Shown piece after piece: positions 45,394 to 54,222 of a stretch of 64,000 nt of DNA. The position numbers and the translations under genes are program-made. The notes below the pieces were generated by a model. It searched no databases, had not been told where the DNA came from, and saw only the letters and a list, made by a program, of their open reading frames with translations. How positions within the stretch are numbered: position 1 is the first letter of the stretch; the number at the start of each line of letters is the position of its first letter. Source of the stretch: Prevotella sp. (GTDB taxonomy: Bacteria > Bacteroidota > Bacteroidia > Bacteroidales > Bacteroidaceae); contig JAEEJK010000104.1 in NCBI GenBank assembly GCA_016281815.1, positions 1-64,000 on the forward strand, written 5' to 3'.

Positions 45394-45966
45394 TCACTTT
45401 TTGCCTATCAACGCGAGAATTTGCTTGCCGTCCTCATCCCCCTCTTTGGCATCCTTGCGTATCTTCTCCAAAATCTCTGCGCCATCCTTCTTGTCACGGA
45501 TAGCCTTCATAATCAAGGATTTTGCCTTTGCCTTATCGGCCGTCACACCCTGACCTTTCAGGTAGCATTTGCCCAAAGCATAGAGTGCATCGGCATTTTC
45601 CTGTTTGGCAGCCTTGGAAAAGAGAGAGACTGCTTTTGCTATGTCCTGAGTGGTGCCCTCCCCTTTCTTATAGCATCTCCCCAACTGATACTGAGCCTTG
45701 GCATACCCCTGGTTGGCAGACAGTTCATACCAATGGAAAGCCTGCTTGTCGTCTTCCTTCAAGCCCCTTCCTTTGTCATAGCACAAACCCAGTCGATATT
45801 GAGCCTTCTTATGGCCTTTCTTGGCAGCGTCCTGGAAGAGCGGAACGGCTTTGGCATAGTTTTTAGCATCATAGAACGCTTTTGCTTGGTCATACAATTT
45901 TTCGGTTGACTGAGCCTGAACAGACAGTCCCACCAACCATAAAAGCAGGAAAAACAGTTGTCTCAT
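45394..45966 (-). CDS. Secreted Sel1-repeat protein
   Basis: 190 residues from the ATG at 45966, signal peptide ending VQAQ. Three to four Sel1-like (TPR-related) repeats of the type AxxxFxxAAKxGxxxAQYxLGxCYxxGxG fill residues 30-150. Such repeats mediate protein contacts. It precedes the GH28 gene by 26 nt. Confidence 0.93.
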   Translation of the reverse strand: MRQLFFLLLWLVGLSVQAQSTEKLYDQAKAFYDAKNYAKAVPLFQDAAKKGHKKAQYRLGLCYDKGRGLKEDDKQAFHWYELSANQGYAKAQYQLGRCYKKGEGTTQDIAKAVSLFSKAAKQENADALYALGKCYLKGQGVTADKAKAKSLIMKAIRDKKDGAEILEKIRKDAKEGDEDGKQILALIGKK

Positions 45967-46004
45967 ATTGATTCGTTTTATTATTTCCACAAAATAACTA
46001 CCTA

Positions 46005-46012
46005 CAAAAATA
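46005..46012 (-). promoter_or_regulatory. Candidate -7 box for the Sel1-GH28 genes
   Basis: TATTTTTG on the minus strand, 38 nt before the Sel1 gene. A -33 motif is not evident. Confidence 0.4.
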
Positions 46013-46053
46013 CAATCAAAAAATGAGAGGAGAAAAGAAATTGGATTTATTTT

Positions 46054-46084
46054 TTTGAATTGTGGTCGGATTCAGTTAATTTTG
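46054..46084 (+). promoter_or_regulatory. Promoter of the LUD gene
   Basis: TTTG (46054-46057), 19 nt, TAATTTTG (46077-46084). Confidence 0.75.
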
Positions 46085-46150
46085 CATGTCGGATATTCAT
46101 ACTTATGAATGTATGCAGACAAAAAAGTCACCAAATTAAACACAAGCCCT

Positions 46151-46786
46151 ATGAATCCCCAAGAGAAACGCCAGCAAAAGATGGCAGAGAAAATCATTCT
46201 CAATCTGAAGCGCCGCCATTTTGACGCATACTATTGCCATACCGCAGAGGAAATCATTGCCCAAGTGAAACAGTTGATGGAAAAAGGCAGCAGCGTGACT
46301 TGGGGAGGTTCGATGAGCATCCGCAGCACAGGTCTGACAGAAGCATTGAAAAACGGAGATTACAAAGTTTATGACCGTGACGATGCCAAGACAGATGAGG
46401 AGAAACTGAGCATATACAGGAAGGCGTTCGAGGTGGATTATTACCTTTCGAGTGTCAATGCGATGACAGAAGACGGTGTGCTCGTCAACATTGACGGCAA
46501 CGGCAACCGTGTGGCCGCCATCACGTGGGGTCCCAAGCGTGTGATTTTTGTGGTGGGTCTCAACAAAGTTGCGGCAGATGTGGAAAGTGCGCTTCAGCGT
46601 GCCCGTCACACCGCAGCCCCCATCAACGCCATGAGGTTCAACATCAATACTCCTTGCCAGGTGGACGGCCTTTGCCATAACTGCAACTCAACAGACAGCA
46701 TCTGCAACTATTTCCATTTCCTCCGTCTTTCACATCCTGCCCAACGCCACATCGTGATTCTTACTGATTTGGAACTGGGATACTGA
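46151..46786 (+). CDS. LUD domain protein (LutC/YkgG-like)
   Basis: 211 residues. LUD signatures: VTWGGSMSIRSTGLTEAL, YYLSSVNAMTEDGVLVNIDGNGNRVAAITWGPKRVIFVVGLNKV, and Cys-rich end CQVDGLCHNCNS. LUD proteins take part in lactate oxidation with iron-sulfur partners, but no lutA/lutB is adjacent, so this stand-alone member may have another role. Start at 46151; an upstream ATG at 46109 lacks family sequence. Its end (LGY-stop) is within the first copy of a 14-bp direct repeat. Confidence 0.93.
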   Translation: MNPQEKRQQKMAEKIILNLKRRHFDAYYCHTAEEIIAQVKQLMEKGSSVTWGGSMSIRSTGLTEALKNGDYKVYDRDDAKTDEEKLSIYRKAFEVDYYLSSVNAMTEDGVLVNIDGNGNRVAAITWGPKRVIFVVGLNKVAADVESALQRARHTAAPINAMRFNINTPCQVDGLCHNCNSTDSICNYFHFLRLSHPAQRHIVILTDLELGY

Positions 46787-46869
46787 GAGAGTGAAGAGTG
46801 AAGAGTGAAGAGTGCCTCTTAAATTCCTAAGTTCCTAAAAGTTGAGAGATTTCGAAACTGGGATACTGA
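46773..46869 (+). repeat. 14-bp direct repeat flanking a heptamer array
   Basis: AACTGGGATACTGA occurs at 46773-46786 (end of the LUD gene) and again at 46856-46869 (just before topB). Between them lies AGTGAAG x3 plus a partial unit (46790-46814) and a degenerate CTTAAATTCCTAAGTTCCTAA segment. The layout looks like an insertion that duplicated its target or a local slippage product. Confidence 0.85.
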
Positions 46870-46871
46870 TT

Positions 46872-48950
46872 ATGATAGTTTGTATAGCAGAGAAACCAAG
46901 CGTTGCCAAGGACATTGCCCGGATTATTGGCGCCAACAGTTCCAAAAACGGATACATGGAAGGCAACGGCTATCAAGTGACCTGGACCTTCGGCCATCTT
47001 TGTACGCTCAAAGAACCTGATGACTACATGCCCTTGTGGAAGAAATGGGCGCTCTCCACACTGCCCATGATTCCTCCCCGTTTTGGCATCAAACTCATTG
47101 AGGATGAGGGCATCAAGAAACAATTTGCCATCATCGAGCAACTCATGCAGGCAGCCGACGGCATCATCAACTGCGGTGATGCCGGTCAGGAAGGCGAACT
47201 CATCCAGCGGTGGGTAATGCAGAAAGCCCAGGCGAAATGCCCGGTGCGCCGGCTGTGGATTTCCTCCATGACCGATGAAGCCATCCGCGAAGGATTCCAG
47301 ACCCTGAAAGACCAATCCTTATATGACCCACTTTACCTGGCAGGCCTATGCCGCGCCATCGGGGACTGGCTTCTTGGAATGAATGCCACGAGGCTTTACA
47401 CGCTGAAATACGGTCAGAACAAACAGGTGCTCTCCATCGGTCGGGTGCAGACCCCCACCTTGGCACTGATTGTCAACCGCCAGAAAGAGATTGACAACTT
47501 CAAGCCAGAGCCCTATTGGGTGTTGTCGACCCTTTACCGTGAAACCCTTTTTACGGCCACCAAGGGCAAGTTCATGACCAAGGAAGAGGGAGAGCAGGCC
47601 TTTTCACTCATCCAGGACAAGCCATTTGTTGTCACCGACGTACAGAAGAAAAACGGTACGGAAGCCCCACCCCACCTTTATGACCTCACCTCGCTGCAGG
47701 TAGACTGCAACAAGAAATTCAGTCTCAGCGCCGACACCACCTTGAAAATCATCCAGACACTGTATGAGCGTAAATTCACCACATATCCACGTGTCGACAC
47801 CCAGTATCTCAGCGATGACATCTATCCCAAATGTCCCAATATCCTGAAAGGTCTCAGAGGATATGAGCAGTGGACCGCACCTTTGGCAGGAAAGGCCCTG
47901 AAAAAGAGCAAGAAAGTGTTTGACTCTTCCAAAGTGACCGACCACCATGCGATCATCCCCACGGGTGTGGCACCCACTGGTCTGACTGACCTGGAGCGCC
48001 ACGTTTATGACTTGGTCGTCCGCCGCTTCATCAGTGTGTTCTATCCAGACTGTCTGTTTGCCACCACCACGGTGATGGGCAAGGTGGACAGTGTGGAGTT
48101 CAAGGCATCGGGAAAACTGATCAAAAGTCCCGGATGGCGTGTCATCTATGACAAAGACGCCAATGCCACCGCAGATGATGAGGCCAAGAATGAAACGGAA
48201 GAGAAAGTGCTTCCCGACTTTGTCAAGGGTGAGAGCGGTCCCCACACCCCCACACTTACGGAAAAGTGGACCACACCTCCCAAATACTATACCGAAGCCA
48301 CCCTACTCCGCGCCATGGAGACAGCAGGAAAATTCGTGGAGGATGAGGAGTTGCGCGCCGCGCTGAAAGAGAACGGCATTGGCCGTCCCTCGTCCAGGGC
48401 AGGCATCATCGAGACCCTTTACAAGCGGCGCTATATCCGTCGGGAGCGAAAGAACCTGATTGCCACCGCCACTGGTATAGAACTGATAGACACCATCAGG
48501 GAAGACTTGCTGAAAAGTTGCGAACTGACCGGCATTTGGGAGAAGAAACTACGCGACATCGAGCATCAGCGATATGACGCATCCATGTTCATTGACGAAC
48601 TGAAACAGCAGATCAAAGATATCGTCGTTCAGGTGCTCACCGACAACAGCAACCGTCGGATCACGTTGCTCAGCGAAGAAGAACTGAACAAGAAATCCCC
48701 CAAGCCACCAAGGGCCAAGAAAGCGCCAGCCACCACCAAGCAAACATCCACCACCAAACAAACATCCACCACCAAACAAGCGGCAGGCACCCCTACTGCT
48801 CAGGCACCCCAAAATGCGTTGGCAGGGAACGACCATCTGATCGGCCAACCCTGTCCACTCTGCAAGACAGGGACCATCATCAAGGGAAAGACCGCCTATG
48901 GGTGCAGCCGTTGGAAAGAAGGTTGTGGATACAGGCTCCCATTTGGGTAA
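46872..48950 (+). CDS. topB: DNA topoisomerase III
   Basis: 692-residue type IA topoisomerase. TOPRIM domain begins VCIAEKPSVAKDIA, with NCGDAGQEGELIQRW; the active-site region is LSIGRVQTPTLALI and TYPRVDTQYLS. The C-terminus has a Thr/Lys-rich linker with repeated TTKQTS (DNA CCACCAAACAAACATC repeats near 48732-48783) and a zinc-finger-like CPLCKTG...CGYRLPF. The ATG at 46872 is preferred; the longer frame starts inside the direct repeat region. Converges tightly on a GNAT gene (4-nt gap). Confidence 0.95.
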   Translation: MIVCIAEKPSVAKDIARIIGANSSKNGYMEGNGYQVTWTFGHLCTLKEPDDYMPLWKKWALSTLPMIPPRFGIKLIEDEGIKKQFAIIEQLMQAADGIINCGDAGQEGELIQRWVMQKAQAKCPVRRLWISSMTDEAIREGFQTLKDQSLYDPLYLAGLCRAIGDWLLGMNATRLYTLKYGQNKQVLSIGRVQTPTLALIVNRQKEIDNFKPEPYWVLSTLYRETLFTATKGKFMTKEEGEQAFSLIQDKPFVVTDVQKKNGTEAPPHLYDLTSLQVDCNKKFSLSADTTLKIIQTLYERKFTTYPRVDTQYLSDDIYPKCPNILKGLRGYEQWTAPLAGKALKKSKKVFDSSKVTDHHAIIPTGVAPTGLTDLERHVYDLVVRRFISVFYPDCLFATTTVMGKVDSVEFKASGKLIKSPGWRVIYDKDANATADDEAKNETEEKVLPDFVKGESGPHTPTLTEKWTTPPKYYTEATLLRAMETAGKFVEDEELRAALKENGIGRPSSRAGIIETLYKRRYIRRERKNLIATATGIELIDTIREDLLKSCELTGIWEKKLRDIEHQRYDASMFIDELKQQIKDIVVQVLTDNSNRRITLLSEEELNKKSPKPPRAKKAPATTKQTSTTKQTSTTKQAAGTPTAQAPQNALAGNDHLIGQPCPLCKTGTIIKGKTAYGCSRWKEGCGYRLPFG

Positions 48951-48954
48951 GCCA

Positions 48955-49458
48955 TCAGGGTATTGTATCCAATCTTTGATACGCCAACCGTTCGTCACCA
49001 GACAACAGATAGATGATGCCACAATAAGTGAACCCATGCTTCAGGATATTGTGCTGCATGATTGTGTTGTCACGGTGAGTGTCGATGCGGATGTTAGGAT
49101 CGTGGGAGAAACAGAAGTCCATGATGCTGCTGAAGATGCCATGGGCATCAGGATAACTGGCGATGCGGTGAACCACATGATAAGGGTGCTCATCATCGAG
49201 CCATTCGCCCCCATCAATTCTGTCGTAAGTTGGCTCCGGCGATGGGAGGAAAGCGAAGTAGCCGACCACCTTGCCATCATCCTCTACAACGAAGGCCCCA
49301 TCCCTCTCCATGTCAGCAAAAATGGCCGCCTCCGACGGGTAGCCTTCCACCCACTGGTGCATATTGCCAGACAACCGCATGATTTGCTTTGCGGCATCCA
49401 TAACCTGCATGATTTCAGCCATGTCCGAGGGTTTGGCTTCCCTGATTATTCTGTTCAT
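48955..49458 (-). CDS. GNAT family N-acetyltransferase
   Basis: 167 residues: IREAKPSDMAEIMQVMD at the N-terminus, GAFVVEDDGKVVGYFAF as the central strands and a late HNILKHGFTYCGIIYL, the usual GNAT fold end. Target unknown. The motif A pyrophosphate loop is poorly conserved. Confidence 0.93.
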   Translation of the reverse strand: MNRIIREAKPSDMAEIMQVMDAAKQIMRLSGNMHQWVEGYPSEAAIFADMERDGAFVVEDDGKVVGYFAFLPSPEPTYDRIDGGEWLDDEHPYHVVHRIASYPDAHGIFSSIMDFCFSHDPNIRIDTHRDNTIMQHNILKHGFTYCGIIYLLSGDERLAYQRLDTIP

Positions 49459-49549
49459 TATCTCAACAATTAGTTGTTAGGAGACAAGATGATGGTACCT
49501 GAATGTATCCATCATCTGTATTTTTGTCTTTGCTCATCAAATCCTACGG

Positions 49550-49557
49550 CAAAAATA
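49550..49557 (-). promoter_or_regulatory. Candidate -7 box for the GNAT gene
   Basis: TATTTTTG on the minus strand, about 90 nt upstream of the GNAT start. Confidence 0.35.
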
Positions 49558-49579
49558 CGAAAATTAGAGGTCTTTTCAT

Positions 49580-49587
49580 TATATTTG
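49580..49587 (+). promoter_or_regulatory. Candidate -7 box for the flavoprotein gene
   Basis: TATATTTG on the plus strand. If used, the leader would contain the whole 9-mer array that follows. Confidence 0.35.
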
Positions 49588-49622
49588 TAGCCAGATTTTT
49601 ATATAAAGGCTGATTTATGGAA

Positions 49623-49721
49623 ACTAGGAGGACTAGGGAGACTAGGAGGACTAGGAGGACTAGGAGAACTAGGAGAACTAGATATACTAGATGATCTAGA
49701 GAGACTAGAGAGACTAGATGA
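49623..49721 (+). repeat. Tandem 9-mer array ACTAGGAGR x11
   Basis: Eleven in-register 9-nt units beginning ACTAG (one TCTAG), degenerate in the last four positions. It carries eleven CTAG tetramers, a word usually avoided in bacterial DNA. It occupies the space between the GNAT and flavoprotein genes, upstream of both. Confidence 0.9.
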
Positions 49722-49756
49722 AATGAAGAGAGGCCTTACCTACAATACAAACAAGC

Positions 49757-50380
49757 ATGAAAGTAATCATTCTCAATGGCAGTCCGAAGGCTCACGGCAA
49801 CACGGCGACTGCGCTACAAGAGGCAGAACGCATGCTGCATCAACAAGGCATCGAGACAGACTGGATTCATGTGGGCCATCTGCAGATTCGCGGCTGCATC
49901 GCCTGCAACAAATGTTGGGAAACAGGCATCTGTGCCTTTCACGACATCGTCGGCGACCTATCAGAGAGAATGCGTGATGCAGACGGTCTTCTCATTGGTT
50001 CCCCCGTCTATTTCGCATCCCCCAACGGAACACTGCTGTCGCTGCTCGACAGGCTCTTCTACTCCAATCTCCACTCCGATTGGAGCATGAAGGTGGGAGC
50101 CTCAGTGAGCATAGCCCGCCGTGGTGGAGCCACCGCCACGATGGACGTTCTAAACAAGTATTTCCTAAAGACGAACATGCCGGTGGTGCCCTCACAATAC
50201 TGGAGCATAGCGCATGGCACCACACCTGGTGAAGTCACCTGCGACGAGGAAGGCATGCAGACCATGCGCCAACTGGGCCTCAACATGGCTTTCATGATCA
50301 AAGCCATCCGCCTTGGCCTGCAGCAGTTTGGCTCTCCGAAGATCCAGGAACCATTAGTCGAGACACATTATATCAGATAA
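49757..50380 (+). CDS. Flavodoxin-fold NAD(P)H-dependent oxidoreductase
   Basis: 207 residues with the FMN-reductase start VIILNGSPKAHGNTATAL and the Cys-containing segment GCIACNKCWETGICAFHD found in iron-sulfur flavoproteins and related oxidoreductases, then GLLIGSPVYFASPNGTL. It probably binds FMN and reduces a quinone or other small acceptor. The esterase gene starts 4 nt after its stop. Confidence 0.92.
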   Translation: MKVIILNGSPKAHGNTATALQEAERMLHQQGIETDWIHVGHLQIRGCIACNKCWETGICAFHDIVGDLSERMRDADGLLIGSPVYFASPNGTLLSLLDRLFYSNLHSDWSMKVGASVSIARRGGATATMDVLNKYFLKTNMPVVPSQYWSIAHGTTPGEVTCDEEGMQTMRQLGLNMAFMIKAIRLGLQQFGSPKIQEPLVETHYIR

Positions 50381-50384
50381 AAAC

Positions 50385-51848
50385 ATGAACAACAAAAACA
50401 TTTTCCTCACCCTTGCGTTTCTGCTGTATGCGTCACTCACCATGGCGCAATACCAACAGGTCAATGACATTTCTTATACAGAATCGACAGATGCCTACGC
50501 ACAGGAGCGCTGCAAACTTGATGTATATTATCCCACCAACCGCGAAGACGCACCTGTCGTGGTATGGTTTCACGGAGGAGGCATAGAAGGAGGCAACAAA
50601 CACATAGACCAAGAACTGAAGAACAGCGGTCTGGTGGTTGTCTCAGCCAACTATCGGCTGTTGCCCAAAGCCAGTATCGACCAGTGTATTGATGATGCTG
50701 CAGCGGCAGTAGCCTGGACATACAAGAATGTCGGCAAATACGGCGGGAGCAAGCGCAAGATTTTTGTCGCGGGCCACTCTGCTGGCGGCTATCTGCTGGA
50801 TATGATCGGACTGGACAAGAAATGGCTTGCGAAGTATGGTGTCGATGCCGATTCTTTGGCAGGTCTCATTCCTTTCAGCGGACAGTGCATCACCCATTAC
50901 AACGTACGCAAACTTCAAGGCATCGGCCCCTTGCAGCCTACCATCGACGAATTTGCCCCACTTACCTTCATCCGCCCCGATGCCCCACCCATCGTCATCA
51001 TCTCCGGAGACAGGGAATTGGAACTTTTCGGGCGATATGAAGAGCAGGCCTATTTCTGGCGCATGCTGAAACTCGTGGGACATCCTGATGCCACACTCTA
51101 TGAGATGCAAGGCTACGACCACGGTGCCATGGCCAAGCCCGCCTACCATATTCTGAAAGAACAAATCAAGCGTCTGACAGCCAAGATGACCTCTGCCCTT
51201 CCCGCTCCCTTGATAAAGACCAAGGAACAGGCAGAATACCGTTTTGCATGGCAATCCCCCTATCTGATGCGTGACGCCAAGATAGACGAGAAAAACAATG
51301 CCATTCTCCATCTTGGAGCCAGCAACGGGTATTACGACCTCACGGCAGAGACCGGCTCACTCATCCAGCAACTGGAAGACTTTTCTGTTTCCGTCTTCTT
51401 CAAAGTCTGTTCAGAAAACCAACTCGATGGTTACGGACACTTTCTTTTCGCCTTCTCCCAATTGGCAGAAAACAATGCTTCTGAAGGTCCGTACATGGCC
51501 ATGCGCCTGAACGAGCAGCGATTTGAGACCTCTACCGGCGGGTATGAAAACGAAGAATTCATCATGCAGGGAGGGAAGCCCAAGCGCGATGTATGGGTGC
51601 ATGTTCTCTACCGCCAGGAAGGGCACAAAGGAGAACTTTTCCTGGATGGGAAACTGGTTGGCCGAAACGACAACATGCCAATTCTCTCTGAGATATTCAA
51701 GGATGCTCCTGCCAACTGCTGGATCGGGCGTGCCCCCTTCCGTGGAGACAAATACCTGACTCAGACAGAAGTTGCTGATTTCCGCATCTTCAATTATGCC
51801 GTCAGCAATCAGGAAATCCGCAAACTCAAAACTCAAGTAGTAAAATAG
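50385..51848 (+). CDS. Secreted alpha/beta hydrolase with a C-terminal LamG-like domain
   Basis: 487 residues, signal peptide ending TMA-QY. The hydrolase domain (about 25-270) has the oxyanion HGGG, nucleophile GHSAGG, an Asp after IISGDRELE and His in GYDHGAM, as in esterase/BD-FAE-like enzymes. Residues about 300-480 look like a concanavalin-type (LamG) carbohydrate-binding fold (GASNGYYDLTAETG, FSVSVFFKV, GKLVGRNDNM, VADFRIFNYAVS). It may deacylate a polysaccharide. Confidence 0.9.
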   Translation: MNNKNIFLTLAFLLYASLTMAQYQQVNDISYTESTDAYAQERCKLDVYYPTNREDAPVVVWFHGGGIEGGNKHIDQELKNSGLVVVSANYRLLPKASIDQCIDDAAAAVAWTYKNVGKYGGSKRKIFVAGHSAGGYLLDMIGLDKKWLAKYGVDADSLAGLIPFSGQCITHYNVRKLQGIGPLQPTIDEFAPLTFIRPDAPPIVIISGDRELELFGRYEEQAYFWRMLKLVGHPDATLYEMQGYDHGAMAKPAYHILKEQIKRLTAKMTSALPAPLIKTKEQAEYRFAWQSPYLMRDAKIDEKNNAILHLGASNGYYDLTAETGSLIQQLEDFSVSVFFKVCSENQLDGYGHFLFAFSQLAENNASEGPYMAMRLNEQRFETSTGGYENEEFIMQGGKPKRDVWVHVLYRQEGHKGELFLDGKLVGRNDNMPILSEIFKDAPANCWIGRAPFRGDKYLTQTEVADFRIFNYAVSNQEIRKLKTQVVK

Positions 51849-51877
51849 ATTGAGCCCGGTCTTGTACCGGGCTCAAT
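51849..51877. terminator. Bidirectional terminator
   Basis: Perfect 12-bp arms (ATTGAGCCCGGT and complement) with a 5-nt loop, right after the hydrolase stop and before the convergent EF-G2 stop. Confidence 0.85.
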
Positions 51878-51915
51878 GCTATTATATAGAAGATTTTCTA
51901 CGTCAGACTAACAGA

Positions 51916-54075
51916 TCAATCCTCCTCAGCCAGTTCAGCCTCATGCTGCTTGATGAGAGCCTGCTGGATATCGTTCGGCACCAGTTCGTAACTTGAGAAC
52001 GTGGTGGTGAAGGAAGCGCGGCCACCGGTGAGAGAACTCAGAGCGATGCTGTAGTTAGCCAGTTCCTTGAGAGGAATCTTGGCATTCAGTTTCTGATAGC
52101 CAGCCTCACTGTCCATACCCATGATGATGGCGCGGCGTCCCTGCAGGTCACCCATCACATCACCCATGTAGTCAGCGGGAACGAGGACCTCCAGGTCATA
52201 GATAGGCTCAAGCACCTTCGGACCTGCATCCTTGAACGCCTTGGAGAACGCATTGCGTGCAGCCAGCATGAATGAAAGTTCATTGGAGTCGACCGGGTGC
52301 ATCTTACCATCGTAAACGATGACACGCACGTCACGGGCATAACTACCAGTGAGCGGACCTTGCTCCATACGCTCCATCACACCCTTGAGGATAGCCGGCA
52401 TGAAGCGAGTGTCGATAGCACCACCCACCACAGAGTTGAGGAATACCAGTTTGCCACCCCACTCGAGGTCGATTTCCTCACGGCTCTTGATGTTCATCTT
52501 GAACTCCTGACCGCCGAACTTGTAGACGGTGGGATCAGGCATTCCGTCAGTGTAAGGCTCGACAATGAGGTGAACCTCACCGAACTGTCCGGCACCACCC
52601 GACTGTTTCTTGTGTCTGTAGTCAGCGCGATTGACCTTGGTAATGGTCTCACGGTATGGGATTTTGGGCTCCTCGTAAATCACGGGGATTTTCTCATTAT
52701 TCTCCAGACGCCACTTCAAGGTGCGGAGGTGGAACTCACCCTGACCGTGGATAATGGTCTGCTTAAGTTCCTTGCTCTGCTCCACCACCCATGTCGGGTC
52801 TTCCTGGCGCATCTTGAGCACAGCAGCCATGAGTTTCTCAGTATCGCTCTCACTGACAGCCTTGATGGCACGAGAATACTTGGAGTTCGGGTATTTGATG
52901 AAGTCGAAACGGATGTCCACATCCTTGGCGTTCAAGGTGTTGCCCGTCTTCACGTCCTTCAGTTTGACGGTACAGCCGATATCACCGGCTTTCAGTTCAT
53001 CAACGGCGATACGGTTGGCACCTGCACAGGTGAAAATCTGTCCCATACGCTCCTTGGAGCCACGGTCGGCATTGGTGAGGTCGTCGCCCTGATGGACGGT
53101 TCCGCTCATCACCTTGAAATAACTCACCTCACCGATATGAGGCTCCATACCCGTCTTGAAGAAGAAGAGGCTCTCGGGACCCTCGCTGTCGACAGCGATC
53201 TCGTCGCCATTGGTATCGCTCACCTTCGGCATGTCGGTGGGGAACGGCACCACGTTGCCCAAGAATTCCATCAGTCGGCGTACGCCCATGTCTTTAGTAG
53301 CACAAACGCAGAAGATGGGGAAGATAGAGCGTGTGATCAGACCTTTGCGGATGCCCTCGCGGATCTCATCCTCAGAAAGGGTTTCCTCCTCAAAGAATTT
53401 CTCCATGAGAGTCTCGTCATTCTCAGCAGCGGCCTCGATAAGAGCGGCATGCAGTTCCTCAGCCTTGTCCATTTCCTCAGCGGGAATGTCCTCAATGATG
53501 GGAGCGCCACCCTCTGGCTTCCATGAATATTTCTTCATGAGCAGAACATCGATGACAGCATTGAATCCCGGGCCTGTTGCGATAGGATACTGCACTTCCA
53601 CGCACTTGCTGCCAAATGTCTCTTTCATATTGTTCATGATTGACTCGAAGTCGCAGTGCTCACGGTCAAGTTGGTTGATGAGGAAGATGACAGGCTTGCC
53701 AATCTTCTCTGTCACCCTGAAACTGTTCATGGTGCCGACCTCCGGTCCATACTGACCATTGACGACGATGACAGCCTGATCGGTCACATTAAGAGCCGTG
53801 ATGGCTCCACCGACGAAATCGTCAGAACCCGGGCAATCAATAAAATTGAGTTTCTTGTTGTTCCATTCAACGTGGAAAACGGTAGGAAACACGGAATATC
53901 CATATTCCTGCTCTACGGGGAAGTAGTCACTGACGGTGTTCTTTCCCTCAACGGTTCCACGACGTTTGATAATGCCAGCCTCAAAAAGCATGGCCTCGGC
54001 AAGAGTAGTCTTGCCGCTTCCCGCACTGCCAATGAGTGCGATGTTTTTGATTTCGTTTGTCTGATAGACTTTCAT
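51916..54075 (-). CDS. fusA2: Elongation factor G paralogue (EF-G2)
   Basis: 719 residues with EF-G domain order (GTPase, II, III, IV, V). The G motifs depart from canonical EF-G: G1 is GSAGSGKTT, G3 is DCPGSDDF with Ser84 where EF-G has the catalytic His of DTPGH, and G4 is NQLD. In Bacteroides thetaiotaomicron the second EF-G (EF-G2) lacks GTPase activity and supports translation under carbon starvation; this gene looks like its counterpart. No other translation gene is nearby, as expected for the paralogue. No consensus promoter is seen upstream, compatible with an activator. Confidence 0.93.
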   Translation of the reverse strand: MKVYQTNEIKNIALIGSAGSGKTTLAEAMLFEAGIIKRRGTVEGKNTVSDYFPVEQEYGYSVFPTVFHVEWNNKKLNFIDCPGSDDFVGGAITALNVTDQAVIVVNGQYGPEVGTMNSFRVTEKIGKPVIFLINQLDREHCDFESIMNNMKETFGSKCVEVQYPIATGPGFNAVIDVLLMKKYSWKPEGGAPIIEDIPAEEMDKAEELHAALIEAAAENDETLMEKFFEEETLSEDEIREGIRKGLITRSIFPIFCVCATKDMGVRRLMEFLGNVVPFPTDMPKVSDTNGDEIAVDSEGPESLFFFKTGMEPHIGEVSYFKVMSGTVHQGDDLTNADRGSKERMGQIFTCAGANRIAVDELKAGDIGCTVKLKDVKTGNTLNAKDVDIRFDFIKYPNSKYSRAIKAVSESDTEKLMAAVLKMRQEDPTWVVEQSKELKQTIIHGQGEFHLRTLKWRLENNEKIPVIYEEPKIPYRETITKVNRADYRHKKQSGGAGQFGEVHLIVEPYTDGMPDPTVYKFGGQEFKMNIKSREEIDLEWGGKLVFLNSVVGGAIDTRFMPAILKGVMERMEQGPLTGSYARDVRVIVYDGKMHPVDSNELSFMLAARNAFSKAFKDAGPKVLEPIYDLEVLVPADYMGDVMGDLQGRRAIIMGMDSEAGYQKLNAKIPLKELANYSIALSSLTGGRASFTTTFSSYELVPNDIQQALIKQHEAELAEED

Positions 54076-54222
54076 AAATTATGATAGATTTTAAGTGAAA
54101 ATAATCGCTTTTTGCGAAATTGCCGACTAAAGTACTTATTTTTCGTCAAACAGCCAAAACATTTGGCACAAATTCTCGAATCTTTAAATACATTTATGAA
54201 AAAATGGACTACCTTTGCATGC

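Noticed and set aside
49623..49721. 9-mer array considered as CRISPR or plasmid iterons
   Set aside because: Units are contiguous without spacers, and no replication gene is near.
52297..53526. Long plus-strand frame opposite EF-G2 (409 codons)
   Set aside because: It mirrors a strongly conserved coding strand and its sequence shows no family pattern; it is a by-product of codon use.
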